Shown here one piece after another: positions 15,557 through 22,055 of a DNA stretch of 46,904 bases (its first letter is position 1; every line of letters begins with the position of its first letter). Position numbers and translations under genes: made by a program. Source of the DNA: JAOAJC01 sp964481185. Its GTDB lineage: Archaea; Nanobdellota; Nanobdellia; Pacearchaeales; GW2011-AR1. Under the pieces are notes generated by a model. The model ran no database searches. It saw nothing but the letters and a program-made list of their open reading frames with translations, and was not told where the DNA came from. The stretch is taken from NCBI GenBank assembly GCA_964481185.1, contig CAYZSY010000002.1, forward strand, positions 1-46,904, in the 5' to 3' direction.

Positions 15557-15730
15557 ATGAAATATAAAGCATCAACAAAGTCGTTTTTGTTGGGGATTGC
15601 AGGTTTTATAATATCAATTCCTACAATAGCGGCAAAAGGATTTTTCTTGTTTGGCTATCCTTTATTTGTGCTTTCTATCTTAATGTTTGTTCTTGGTATT
15701 TGGCAGTTGATTATTGATAATAAAAGATAG
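15557..15730 (+). CDS. small two-helix membrane protein, 57 residues
   Basis: I use the ATG at 15557 (MKYKASTKSF...). An in-frame TTG at 15530 lies too close to the TATA-like TTTATTAAA near 15520. The product has two hydrophobic helices (FLLGIAGFIISIPTIAA and YPLFVLSILMFVLGIWQLII) joined by a short loop and ends in a lysine/arginine residue pair. Function unknown. Confidence 0.55.
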   Translation: MKYKASTKSFLLGIAGFIISIPTIAAKGFFLFGYPLFVLSILMFVLGIWQLIIDNKR

Positions 15731-15734
15731 GTTT

Positions 15735-16091
15735 CTATTTTCTTTTCAGATGGTCGGCTGCTTCTAAGTGATTAGAAAGAGCTTTGTAGCTGTAGTCCAA
15801 TAATTCTTTGTTTTGAATTCCATTTTCCGGATTTAAGAGAAACTTGTTAAGTCTTTTCCATGCTTTTTTATATCTAATTAAGTTTGGGAGCCACCCAAGA
15901 GTCACATTAGTGGATGCAGAAATGTAGATATTTTTAGTATAATTGCCTCTTGGGTAATATTTGAACCATGCGGTCTTTTGATTATTCTTAATTGATAAAA
16001 TAATCTCATATCTGTCTTCTCCCATTTTTATATTTGCTTTGTGTTCTGTAACTTCATCAAAAGTAAAGTCTACTTTTTGTTCTAATCCCAT
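15735..16091 (-). CDS. hypothetical protein, about 118 residues
   Basis: The frame is open from a GTG at 16142. That GTG lies inside the hairpin repeat, and a TATA box (TTATAAAC, 16113-16120 on this strand) points to a leaderless start at ATG 16091 (MGLEQKVDFTFDEVTEHKAN). The protein seems beta-rich at the N-terminus (YEIILSIKNNQKTAWFKYYP) and helical at the C-terminus. Not recognised. Its promoter directly abuts repeat copy 1. Confidence 0.55.
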   Translation of the reverse strand: MGLEQKVDFTFDEVTEHKANIKMGEDRYEIILSIKNNQKTAWFKYYPRGNYTKNIYISASTNVTLGWLPNLIRYKKAWKRLNKFLLNPENGIQNKELLDYSYKALSNHLEAADHLKRK

Positions 16092-16129
16092 AAAAATTTG
16101 ATATTTTTCCGCGTTTATAACATTTATTG

Positions 16130-16264
16130 TGATATAGAGCACAAACTATGACTTTTAAGTCATAGATGATTGTATAGTTTGTCTCTGTCTCCCAAAATCC
16201 TTTCAGATAAATCTGAGCAAACCATGGGCTTCAGCCCATGGTTAACACAAGGATTTTGTGATGT
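16130..16264. repeat. two-domain hairpin element, copy 1
   Basis: Left domain: AGAG-C-ACAAACTAT (16136-16149) pairs with ATAGTTTGTCTCT (16174-16186), 13 bp with one bulged C. Inside, CTATGACT/AGTCATAG (16146-16165) forms a hairpin that competes for CTAT. Right domain: CAAAATCC (16193-16200) pairs with GGATTTTG (16251-16258), enclosing a small CAGAT/ATCTG hairpin and CCATGGGCT/AGCCCATGG (16222-16241). A second copy lies at 44597-44718 with compensatory changes. It is intergenic, between a minus-strand gene and a plus-strand gene. It may be a structured RNA or a palindromic mobile element resembling deleted IS200/IS605 ends. Confidence 0.75.
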
Positions 16265-16332
16265 TATAAATAACATATTATTAATCATTTATGAGTAATA
16301 ACATTTATATATAGAATTTAATCTGTTTTGTT

Positions 16333-16650
16333 ATGGAATTAAGTGAACAAGAGAAAGAAATTGAAGCTAGTGGCAGAAGCCTGCTTGAGGGACTTGTGCA
16401 GAATTTTGAGGAAGAACTCGGAAGCAGTGTAAGCAAAGAGATAGAAGTTGACACAATATCTAAAGATTATGCAAGGTTTAGGGCGCGCATTGCTGGAATA
16501 GTAGATGCTACATTGTATGTTTATCGTGACCCCAAACAGGCAGAAGCTGCGCTAGAACATTTTGAAGCAGAGGGTGTGAATATAGCTTTCAAGAGCGATG
16601 ATAGTGATTTTATTTATTTTGGTGCAGATAACTTGGAATATTTGGCTTAG
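16333..16650 (+). CDS. hypothetical acidic protein, 105 residues
   Basis: Not recognised. An acidic protein with an N-terminal helix (LSEQEKEIEASGRSLLEGLV) and a region of alternating strands (RFRARIAGIVDATLYVYRD; NIAFKSDDSDFIYFG). A TATA box TTTATATATAG at 16304-16314 places transcription start at or next to the ATG, so it is probably leaderless. It follows the hairpin element. Confidence 0.55.
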   Translation: MELSEQEKEIEASGRSLLEGLVQNFEEELGSSVSKEIEVDTISKDYARFRARIAGIVDATLYVYRDPKQAEAALEHFEAEGVNIAFKSDDSDFIYFGADNLEYLA

Positions 16651-16714
16651 AAATGGCTTGATTGAGGAGGTAATAGCAGTTTAGTCACCCTACTTCTTGA
16701 AAATAGAGATTAAC

Positions 16715-17611
16715 TCAAAATCTCAAACCATCTTTCTTTAGTATCTCAATTAAAAATCTAACAAATGGATTAAGATTTCCAGTTTTGTGCGCTGTTTGAA
16801 GAACTCCATAATATCTAAACCTTCTTTTCTTTGGAATATTAATTAGAGGAAACTTATTTTTATGCATAATAAAATTCATCAATAGTCTACCAACTCTTCC
16901 ATTTCCATCTACAAATGGATGTATTCTCTCAAATTCTATGTGAAAATAAGAAGCTAAAATCAAGGGGTGTAATTTCTTCTTATTCGTTGAGTACCATCTT
17001 AGTAAAGATGCCATTAATTTATGCACTTCTTCTGGTTTTGGGGGGAGATGCATTCCAACTTTAACTCCAACATTCCGGTATATTCCTATCTGCTGCACAA
17101 GATAAGATTTTAATGTGTTTACTACGACCAGTCTATGTAAATTCAGAATAAATTCTTTAGTTATGTCTTTCTTATAATCAAGTATAAAATCAAATGCTTT
17201 TTTATAGTTTAGCACTTCATAAATCTCTCTCATTGATTTTTCTTTTGGGACAATTCCTTCAAACAATAAAAAGGAAGTTTCCTCAAAAGTTAAAGTATTT
17301 CCTTCTATACCTGTCGAGTCATAAGCAAAAAGAGAGCAAAAGGTTTCATACCTATTCTCATAATTTGCTTTTGGCTCCTTAGAAAAATCTCTTTTTACAC
17401 TCGCTAAAAATCTTAAGTCCTTGTCTGTTAATATTTCAGAAAAAATGTTTAATTTTTTGTCTGCTTCTTTCTCTTTAATTTTCAGTTTCTCTTTTGAGAG
17501 GTTAACTCCCAAGTACACTCTTTCTTTATCTGTCTTTTTGCCTCTTTTTACGCTCTTAACTCTGTAATAATACTTCTTACTGCCTCTTTCTTTTATCTCA
17601 TTATAAACCAC
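16715..17611 (-). CDS. Fic family AMP-transferase-type protein
   Basis: 298 residues. The Fic core motif HPFVDGNGRVGRLLMN near residue 235 is intact (HPFx[D/E]GNGRxxR). An inhibitory-helix motif, STGIEGN near residue 96, matches [S/T]xxxE[G/N] and lies N-terminal to the core, as in class II Fic enzymes. The first 50 residues are lysine-rich with repeat-like charge patterns. Class II enzymes are auto-inhibited and AMPylate protein targets. An inverted repeat, GTCCACC (17623-17629) and GGTGGAC (17652-17658), lies just upstream and may be an operator. The gene sits in the accessory stretch beside tRNA-Asp and a toxin-antitoxin pair. Confidence 0.93.
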   Translation of the reverse strand: MVYNEIKERGSKKYYYRVKSVKRGKKTDKERVYLGVNLSKEKLKIKEKEADKKLNIFSEILTDKDLRFLASVKRDFSKEPKANYENRYETFCSLFAYDSTGIEGNTLTFEETSFLLFEGIVPKEKSMREIYEVLNYKKAFDFILDYKKDITKEFILNLHRLVVVNTLKSYLVQQIGIYRNVGVKVGMHLPPKPEEVHKLMASLLRWYSTNKKKLHPLILASYFHIEFERIHPFVDGNGRVGRLLMNFIMHKNKFPLINIPKKRRFRYYGVLQTAHKTGNLNPFVRFLIEILKKDGLRF

Positions 17612-17692
17612 ATTTTATATACGTCCACCTTGTTTATAAATTTTTTGTTATGGTGGACACACAAATATCTCTATTTACTCCAAAATAAAAAC

Positions 17693-17804
17693 CGCCCCAA
17701 CCGGCTCAGAGATTGATATCTCTGGGACTTCAACTCCAGTGGAGATTGAAGTGAATCAGACATGTCCGATTCAAGAGTTGGGAATGGACTTACAGTCCAT
17801 TAAA
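17693..17804 (-). other. hairpin-rich trailer of tRNA-Asp ending in a duplicated tRNA 3' end
   Basis: On the + strand four hairpins follow each other: CAGAGAT/ATCTCTG (17707-17724), ACTTCAACTCC/GGAG-A-TTGAAGT (17727-17752), TGAATC/GATTCA (17752-17773) and AATGGACT/AGTCCATT (17783-17801). The far end (17693-17704, CGCCCCAACCGG) repeats the 12 bases of the tRNA-Asp 3' end (17805-17816). In tRNA sense, CCCAAC could pair with the duplicated GTTGGG to close the structure, and a T-run follows (TTTTTATTTT). This is either an attachment-site remnant or an RNA cotranscribed with the tRNA. Confidence 0.6.
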
Positions 17805-17877
17805 CGCCCCAACCGGGAATCGGACCCGGATCTCATCCGCGACAGGGATGTGTACTGAACCATTATACGATTGAGGC
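17805..17877 (-). tRNA. tRNA-Asp (anticodon GTC)
   Basis: On the minus strand the acceptor GCCTCAA pairs with TTGGGGC, the D-arm is GTAT/GTAC, the anticodon stem CATCC/GGATG encloses CTGTCGC (anticodon GTC), and the T-arm is CCGGG/CCCGG. The discriminator is G, as expected for Asp. No intron. Its last 12 bases are duplicated 112 nt further downstream. Confidence 0.93.
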
Positions 17878-17926
17878 ACGATAATGGTTGGCTGGAGTGA
17901 TTTTTAAAACTTACTTTTTGTTTGTT

Positions 17927-18175
17927 TTATTGCTCGTCTTTGTGATAGAAATCCAACAAGTAAATGGTTTTTATATTCTTATTATAAGAATATGATAGTC
18001 TCGATGATCTAATGTAAACTTCTCGCGTTCCTTTTCTGTCAAATTTCATAGGTTTGCCTATTTCAGGATTATTTGCTATCTTGAATAATATCTTCTCGAT
18101 TCTTTCTCTCATAAACGCATCTTTTATTTTGGAAACAACCCTCTTATAATTATCTGAAAATATTAATTTTACCAT
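17927..18175 (-). CDS. RelE/ParE-superfamily toxin
   Basis: 82 residues with the RelE/ParE layout: LIFSDNYKRVVSKIKD, a helical hairpin, NNPEIGKPMKFDRKGTREVY, then a C-terminal strand IKTIYLLDFYHKDEQ. RelE toxins cleave mRNA on the ribosome; ParE toxins act on gyrase, which this organism has. The catalytic type cannot be decided from sequence. It overlaps the antitoxin gene by 7 nt and is cotranslated with it. Confidence 0.85.
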   Translation of the reverse strand: MVKLIFSDNYKRVVSKIKDAFMRERIEKILFKIANNPEIGKPMKFDRKGTREVYIRSSRLSYSYNKNIKTIYLLDFYHKDEQ

Positions 18176-18438
18176 GTCTTCATTTCTTTTATGAAGTCAT
18201 CAAATTCCATAGTAGTACACTTTCCTGCCTCTATTTCTTTCCATGCTTCTTCTGTTCTTCTTGCAAATTCCAAATCTTCTTTCAATTGTTTGTCCATTTT
18301 GCTAGCCTTCTTAATAATTATTTGATTACCATTTTTTATGATAACCAATTTCTCACCTTCTTTTATGTCTTTTCTCATATCAAGAGGTATTACAACTTGC
18401 CCCTTTGAACTCATCCTTGTTATATCCATCTCCGCCAT
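18169..18438 (-). CDS. AbrB/MazE-type antitoxin
   Basis: 89 residues. The N-terminus is a swapped-hairpin AbrB domain (ITRMSSKGQVVIPLDMRKDI; EGEKLVIIKNGNQIIIKK) that should bind DNA. The acidic C-terminus (EEAWKEIEAG; FDDFIKEMKTW) should wrap the toxin. It is first in the toxin-antitoxin operon. A perfect inverted repeat lies immediately before its start codon, consistent with autorepression. Confidence 0.88.
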   Translation of the reverse strand: MAEMDITRMSSKGQVVIPLDMRKDIKEGEKLVIIKNGNQIIIKKASKMDKQLKEDLEFARRTEEAWKEIEAGKCTTMEFDDFIKEMKTW

Positions 18439-18467
18439 AGTAAGACTATTCTTACTACATATTTAAA
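18439..18467 (-). promoter_or_regulatory. promoter and operator palindrome of the toxin-antitoxin operon
   Basis: AGTAAGA (18439-18445) and TCTTACT (18450-18456) form a perfect 7-bp inverted repeat with a 4-nt spacer, directly against the antitoxin start codon. A TATA box (TTTAAATA on the minus strand, about 18460-18467) lies just upstream. The palindrome covers the expected transcription start, an ideal site for AbrB-type autorepression. Confidence 0.6.
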
Positions 18468-18525
18468 TCTTTCTTTTAAGAACAATGACTAGATAAAGAC
18501 TATTCTCTCTTTTTGTTTATTGAGT

Positions 18526-19440
18526 TTATTCTTTATCTTTAGCCTGGTTCTTACTTAAACTTTCAGTCCAGAAACTTGGCAATGAATGTGAAACAGCTCC
18601 TTCAAAGTCTGAATCAATAAGATAGACAAATCCTCTCTTGTCTCCTTCTAATTTCTTGAATGCAGAATCCGCTTTCTCGTAGAACTTCTTTATCTCGGGG
18701 CGCTCCATCTCTAACTGCAAGAGACTGCCTTGTTTTACAAGAAGCATATCCGAAAGCTTTAGAACATTCTTGTCTATCATTCCAGTGTTTTGTGTTATGA
18801 ATAAAACAGTAAGATTCTTGTGCCTTGCTATTGCGAGAATTCCTGCTAATCCTTTATTTGTTTTGCTCATACTATCTCTTGAGCCGAACGATATTGCTCC
18901 CTCATCAACTAGGAGTGCAGAGCCCTGAGGAGCATCTTCTATGTTTTCTATAGGGCTTATCCATTCGGGCATGTTCTCCTGGGAAACTCCAAGAACAAAG
19001 CATTTTCTTCCTGTTTTATGATGAATATTCTCAAGAAGCCTAAACCCAAGTGCGCTCTTTCCGCTTCCCCTCTTTCCAAATATAAGAGAGATTATTGAAT
19101 CTTCGTGGATTCTTTTCTCAGAAACTTGGTAATCTCCTGAAATTGCTTCTAAAACTTGAAGAGGGTCAAACATCGCTCTCTTTCCGTAAGTTGGGCTGCT
19201 TCTTAGCTTTCTTTTTTCAGAACTCTCTTTTATTTTTCTTGATGTAACTCTATAAAGAGAGCTTATTAATTTGCTTATTAACCACCATATTCTAGATGTA
19301 ACATTGTATATTCCTTTTATAGACTTGCTTATTAACCACCATATTCCCTTAAGAAGATACCAGATTCCAAGAAATATCCCTTTGAATATCCATCCAGTGA
19401 TTTTCCAAAGAAAATTTATCTGCTGCCTTTTCCTCGTCAT
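18526..19440 (-). CDS. membrane-associated P-loop ATPase (Zot/HerA/FtsK-like)
   Basis: 304 residues. Walker A FGKRGSGKSALG near residue 125, Walker B GSALLVDEGA near residue 178, and a sensor-like VLFITQNTG near residue 214 outline a RecA/FtsK-type ATPase resembling zonular-occludens/HerA proteins. The first 70 residues are a tandem repeat of aromatic amphipathic helices (GIWWLISKSIKGIYNVTSR, then IWWLISKLISSLYRVTSR) that should lie on or in the membrane. It shares one base with the upstream membrane-anchored winged-helix gene, so the two form a unit. A role in DNA or pilus-like transport at the membrane is possible but unproven. Confidence 0.7.
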   Translation of the reverse strand: MTRKRQQINFLWKITGWIFKGIFLGIWYLLKGIWWLISKSIKGIYNVTSRIWWLISKLISSLYRVTSRKIKESSEKRKLRSSPTYGKRAMFDPLQVLEAISGDYQVSEKRIHEDSIISLIFGKRGSGKSALGFRLLENIHHKTGRKCFVLGVSQENMPEWISPIENIEDAPQGSALLVDEGAISFGSRDSMSKTNKGLAGILAIARHKNLTVLFITQNTGMIDKNVLKLSDMLLVKQGSLLQLEMERPEIKKFYEKADSAFKKLEGDKRGFVYLIDSDFEGAVSHSLPSFWTESLSKNQAKDKE

Positions 19441-20279
19441 TATTTTAACCTCACTTTGTTTGTATTTCCAAAAGGAATTTTCTCAATAAGGTTTCTTGCT
19501 TCTAGGTTTCTGATAACTCTGCTTAGTTTGGCCTTAGAAAATCCAGTGCTTAATTGCAACTGCTTTTGCCATAATTCTCCTCTGTCGGATTTTCTTAGAT
19601 TGTCTAGGATTTTCTTTTCAGCATCAACAAGATGCTTGTCAATCTCTGAGCTGTTTGATGTTTTCTTTGTTTTCCCTGCTAGTTTTGAATATGCATAATA
19701 TATTCCAAATAAAACTATTAAAATAGCCGGAATAATCCATGTAAATGTGTTTATGCCAGAATTTCTGGTTTTTATAGAAATGAAGAAAGGAAAATCGTCT
19801 CCTCTCTTTATATTATTTAACTCCCAAATAACAAATATCTGCTCTCCATCTGTTTCTGTCTTAAAATTATCTGGGAATATCTTCTCTGATTCAAGAGAGT
19901 TGCCTTCTTCAATAGCTATCTTTATTGTAACTTTTGCGAAATCTTCGTTGAAAACAATTTTATCAATAAGATAGTAACCTCCTGCAATTTTTGATAATAA
20001 GTTCTGAGAGAGATAACTGATTCTGATGTTTTTTCCTTTTATTATTAGGTTTTTATCTTCAAGCGAGTAGTTTAAATTGGAAGAGATTGAATGGGCATCA
20101 CTCGGCAGAGAGATTGATATCTCTTTTTCACTCTCAAAATTGATTTTTTGATCTACAAGAACTTTTTCACCTATTTGATTAAATACTATCTCGGAGCTTT
20201 GCGCAGAAGCCAGAGAGATGAAACTAACTAGGACTAATACAGAACAGATTAACCTGGCTTTAGAGTTCATATATGGCAT
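19440..20279 (-). CDS. secreted-domain membrane protein with C-terminal winged helix
   Basis: From ATG 20279 (MPYMNSKARLICSVLVLVSF) the protein has a signal peptide ending near LASAQ, then an extracytoplasmic beta-rich domain of about 175 residues. A single membrane helix follows (FTWIIPAILIVLFGIYYAYS), then a cytoplasmic winged helix-turn-helix (LQLSTGFSKAKLSRVIRNLE; LIEKIPFGNTNKVRL). This topology is common in archaeal membrane-bound regulators. The frame is open up to 20363, but that part overlaps the divergent zinc-ribbon gene. It probably senses something outside and signals to DNA or to the coupled ATPase. Confidence 0.75.
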   Translation of the reverse strand: MPYMNSKARLICSVLVLVSFISLASAQSSEIVFNQIGEKVLVDQKINFESEKEISISLPSDAHSISSNLNYSLEDKNLIIKGKNIRISYLSQNLLSKIAGGYYLIDKIVFNEDFAKVTIKIAIEEGNSLESEKIFPDNFKTETDGEQIFVIWELNNIKRGDDFPFFISIKTRNSGINTFTWIIPAILIVLFGIYYAYSKLAGKTKKTSNSSEIDKHLVDAEKKILDNLRKSDRGELWQKQLQLSTGFSKAKLSRVIRNLEARNLIEKIPFGNTNKVRLK

Positions 20280-20329
20280 TTTATGAAAGCAAAGCTCGTA
20301 TTTAAATATTTTAATTTTCTTAAATTGAT

Positions 20330-20575
20330 ATGGGCAGAAAGAAGAGGGTTGCAAAAATACCAAAAAATGTGCTTCTTAAATGCCCAATTTGTTCTATGAA
20401 AAGCAGGGCGATTGTATCTATTGACAACTGCCCGCAGTCTTTCATATGCCCAAAATGCAATGCAGAAGTCAAAAATCCTCTTACTTCTTGCTGTGTTATA
20501 TGCGCATTCTCTGGGAAGAAGTGTCCTAGAACTCTTTTTGCTGAAGCGAGAGTTAAAGGGCTTGAATTGAGATAG
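20330..20575 (+). CDS. small zinc-ribbon protein, 81 residues
   Basis: Three cysteine pairs are visible: LKCPICSMKSRA, FICPKCNAEV and SCCVICAFSGKKCPRT. The N-terminus is basic (MGRKKRVAKIPKN). This is consistent with a zinc-binding, nucleic-acid-associated protein. Not assigned to a named family. It is divergent from the membrane winged-helix gene. Confidence 0.7.
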   Translation: MGRKKRVAKIPKNVLLKCPICSMKSRAIVSIDNCPQSFICPKCNAEVKNPLTSCCVICAFSGKKCPRTLFAEARVKGLELR

Positions 20576-20589
20576 CTAAAATAAGGAAA

Positions 20590-21156
20590 TCAGAAGCTTT
20601 TCTTGTTTTTTAAAAACTTTATCAGTTCTTTGCTTATTTGGGGCTTGCCGTTTATGATTGGATAACAATAAGGGAGTTCTATTGACTCAATATCGTTTAT
20701 CTGAATTGTTAAATTGTCTTGAAATTTCATCTTTTCCAGGGGAACTCCAGATATTATCTCTTTTGTTACATAAACAGCGTTGTCTGTGCTAAATTGCTTC
20801 TTTCCGATATTTCTTGCTTCTGTATTTTTTATTTTGCTCGTTAATTCTGAAGAGGTTCTTTTTCTTGGAGGGTAATCTCCTAAAATTCCCCCAAATATAA
20901 GATAGTCAAATTTTTTTGCCTCTCTCGGAGTTAATGTTTGTTTGGCTTCTGGGTCCAAAATACATGAGTTTTTAAGATTAAGCTCTGATACAGATTCTTT
21001 TATTTGTTTTCCAAGTCTGCTTAGATTCCTGTTCTTTCTTTTTATATTTGTAAACCAGAGATTTTCTTTTCCTACTATCTTTGAAATGTTCTTGTATTCT
21101 GTAAGGCACCATTTGAAAACTCTGGGCTCAAGATGCTCTATTATGTAAATTGCCAT
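20590..21156 (-). CDS. SPOUT methyltransferase, DUF431/Sfm1 family
   Basis: 188 residues. The start IYIIEHLEPRVFKWCLTEY and the core CILDPEAKQTLTP, FDYLIFGGILGDYPPRKRT and RNIGKKQFSTDNAVYVTKEI are hallmarks of the DUF431 SPOUT family. Yeast Sfm1 of this family methylates an arginine in ribosomal protein uS3; archaeal members were once predicted to be RNA methyltransferases. The trefoil-knot SAM site lies in the GGILGDYPP region. Stands alone. Confidence 0.85.
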   Translation of the reverse strand: MAIYIIEHLEPRVFKWCLTEYKNISKIVGKENLWFTNIKRKNRNLSRLGKQIKESVSELNLKNSCILDPEAKQTLTPREAKKFDYLIFGGILGDYPPRKRTSSELTSKIKNTEARNIGKKQFSTDNAVYVTKEIISGVPLEKMKFQDNLTIQINDIESIELPYCYPIINGKPQISKELIKFLKNKKSF

Positions 21157-21215
21157 ATTATAACTTATTTTATGTGAATAAAAACTTTTTTAAATGCACT
21201 GACATAGAAGGTTAG

Positions 21216-22055
21216 ATGGTTATAAAAGGAGATTTTAGATTAAAAAGTCTTTATGTTTTTATATTTCTTGTAGCTGTTGCAATAGTTCTTTTTGGAGCTT
21301 TTGCTATGATGGTTGCAAGGACAGATGTTAATATTATATCAGGAGCGGTTTCTGTAATAAAATCTACTATCTCTGGTTCTATTAGCGCTTCTCTTGCAAA
21401 GATAGAGGGCAGTTCGTTAAGAATGTATAGGGTTGCAATAATAGAGAGCATTGTTCTTATAACAGGAATAATTACTTCATTATTTGGCCTTCTTTATTTA
21501 TTTAAACATTATTATCTGACTGTACAGCTTTCTCTTATAGACGAACTGACAAGACTCTATAACAGAAGGGCTCTCTATAAAATTCTTGATGTTGAGATAA
21601 AGAGGGCAAAGAGGTTTAAGCATCCCCTTACCATTCTTATGGCTGATATTGACTTCTTTAAAGTGTATAATGACACAAACGGACATGTGGCTGGAGATGT
21701 TTTGTTGCAAAAAATATCCAAGATGATGCAGGAAAGCATAAGAGATATTGATACAATTGGAAGATATGGCGGGGAGGAGTTTCTGGCAATACTTCCAGAG
21801 ACATCACATAAAAATGCAGCCAGAATTGCAGAAAGAATAAGAAAGAAAATTGAGAACGGCAAGTTTAAGGGGCAGGAAAAACAGCCGCTTGGAAAAGTTA
21901 CTTTAAGTCTTGGGCTTGCTACATTCCACGGAGACTATAAAGAAGGAACGCAGTTAATACATTCTGCTGATCAATTATTATATGAAGCAAAGCGGGCAGG
22001 AAGAAATCAGGTTAAAAAAGCATATTTCGGTAGGGTTGATAAGGGAGAAGATTAA
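21216..22055 (+). CDS. membrane GGDEF-domain diguanylate cyclase
   Basis: 279 residues. Two membrane helices (about residues 8-30 and 74-97) enclose a short extracytoplasmic loop. A GGDEF domain follows: DELTRLYNRRALYKIL, LMADIDFFKVYNDTNGHVAG and the catalytic RYGGEEFLAILPE. The active-site GGEEF and metal aspartate are intact, so it should make c-di-GMP. No RxxD inhibitory site is evident just before GGEEF. c-di-GMP signalling is a bacterial hallmark and uncommon in archaea, which suggests acquisition. It converges with rtcB, whose stop lies at the next base. Confidence 0.9.
   Translation: MVIKGDFRLKSLYVFIFLVAVAIVLFGAFAMMVARTDVNIISGAVSVIKSTISGSISASLAKIEGSSLRMYRVAIIESIVLITGIITSLFGLLYLFKHYYLTVQLSLIDELTRLYNRRALYKILDVEIKRAKRFKHPLTILMADIDFFKVYNDTNGHVAGDVLLQKISKMMQESIRDIDTIGRYGGEEFLAILPETSHKNAARIAERIRKKIENGKFKGQEKQPLGKVTLSLGLATFHGDYKEGTQLIHSADQLLYEAKRAGRNQVKKAYFGRVDKGED

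Noticed and set aside
16089..16142. Longer N-terminus (GTG 16142) for the gene ending at 15735
   Set aside because: The GTG is inside the hairpin element and the TATA box at 16113-16120 places transcription start downstream of it.
17623..17658. Inverted repeat GTCCACC/GGTGGAC as ends of a mobile element
   Set aside because: Spacing of 22 nt with nothing inside; it is more likely a regulatory site for the Fic gene, mentioned there.
17650..17688. Tiny frame MVDTQISLFTPK after a TATA-like box between Fic and the tRNA-Asp trailer
   Set aside because: Only 12 codons; it could be a remnant, but there is nothing further to support it as a gene.
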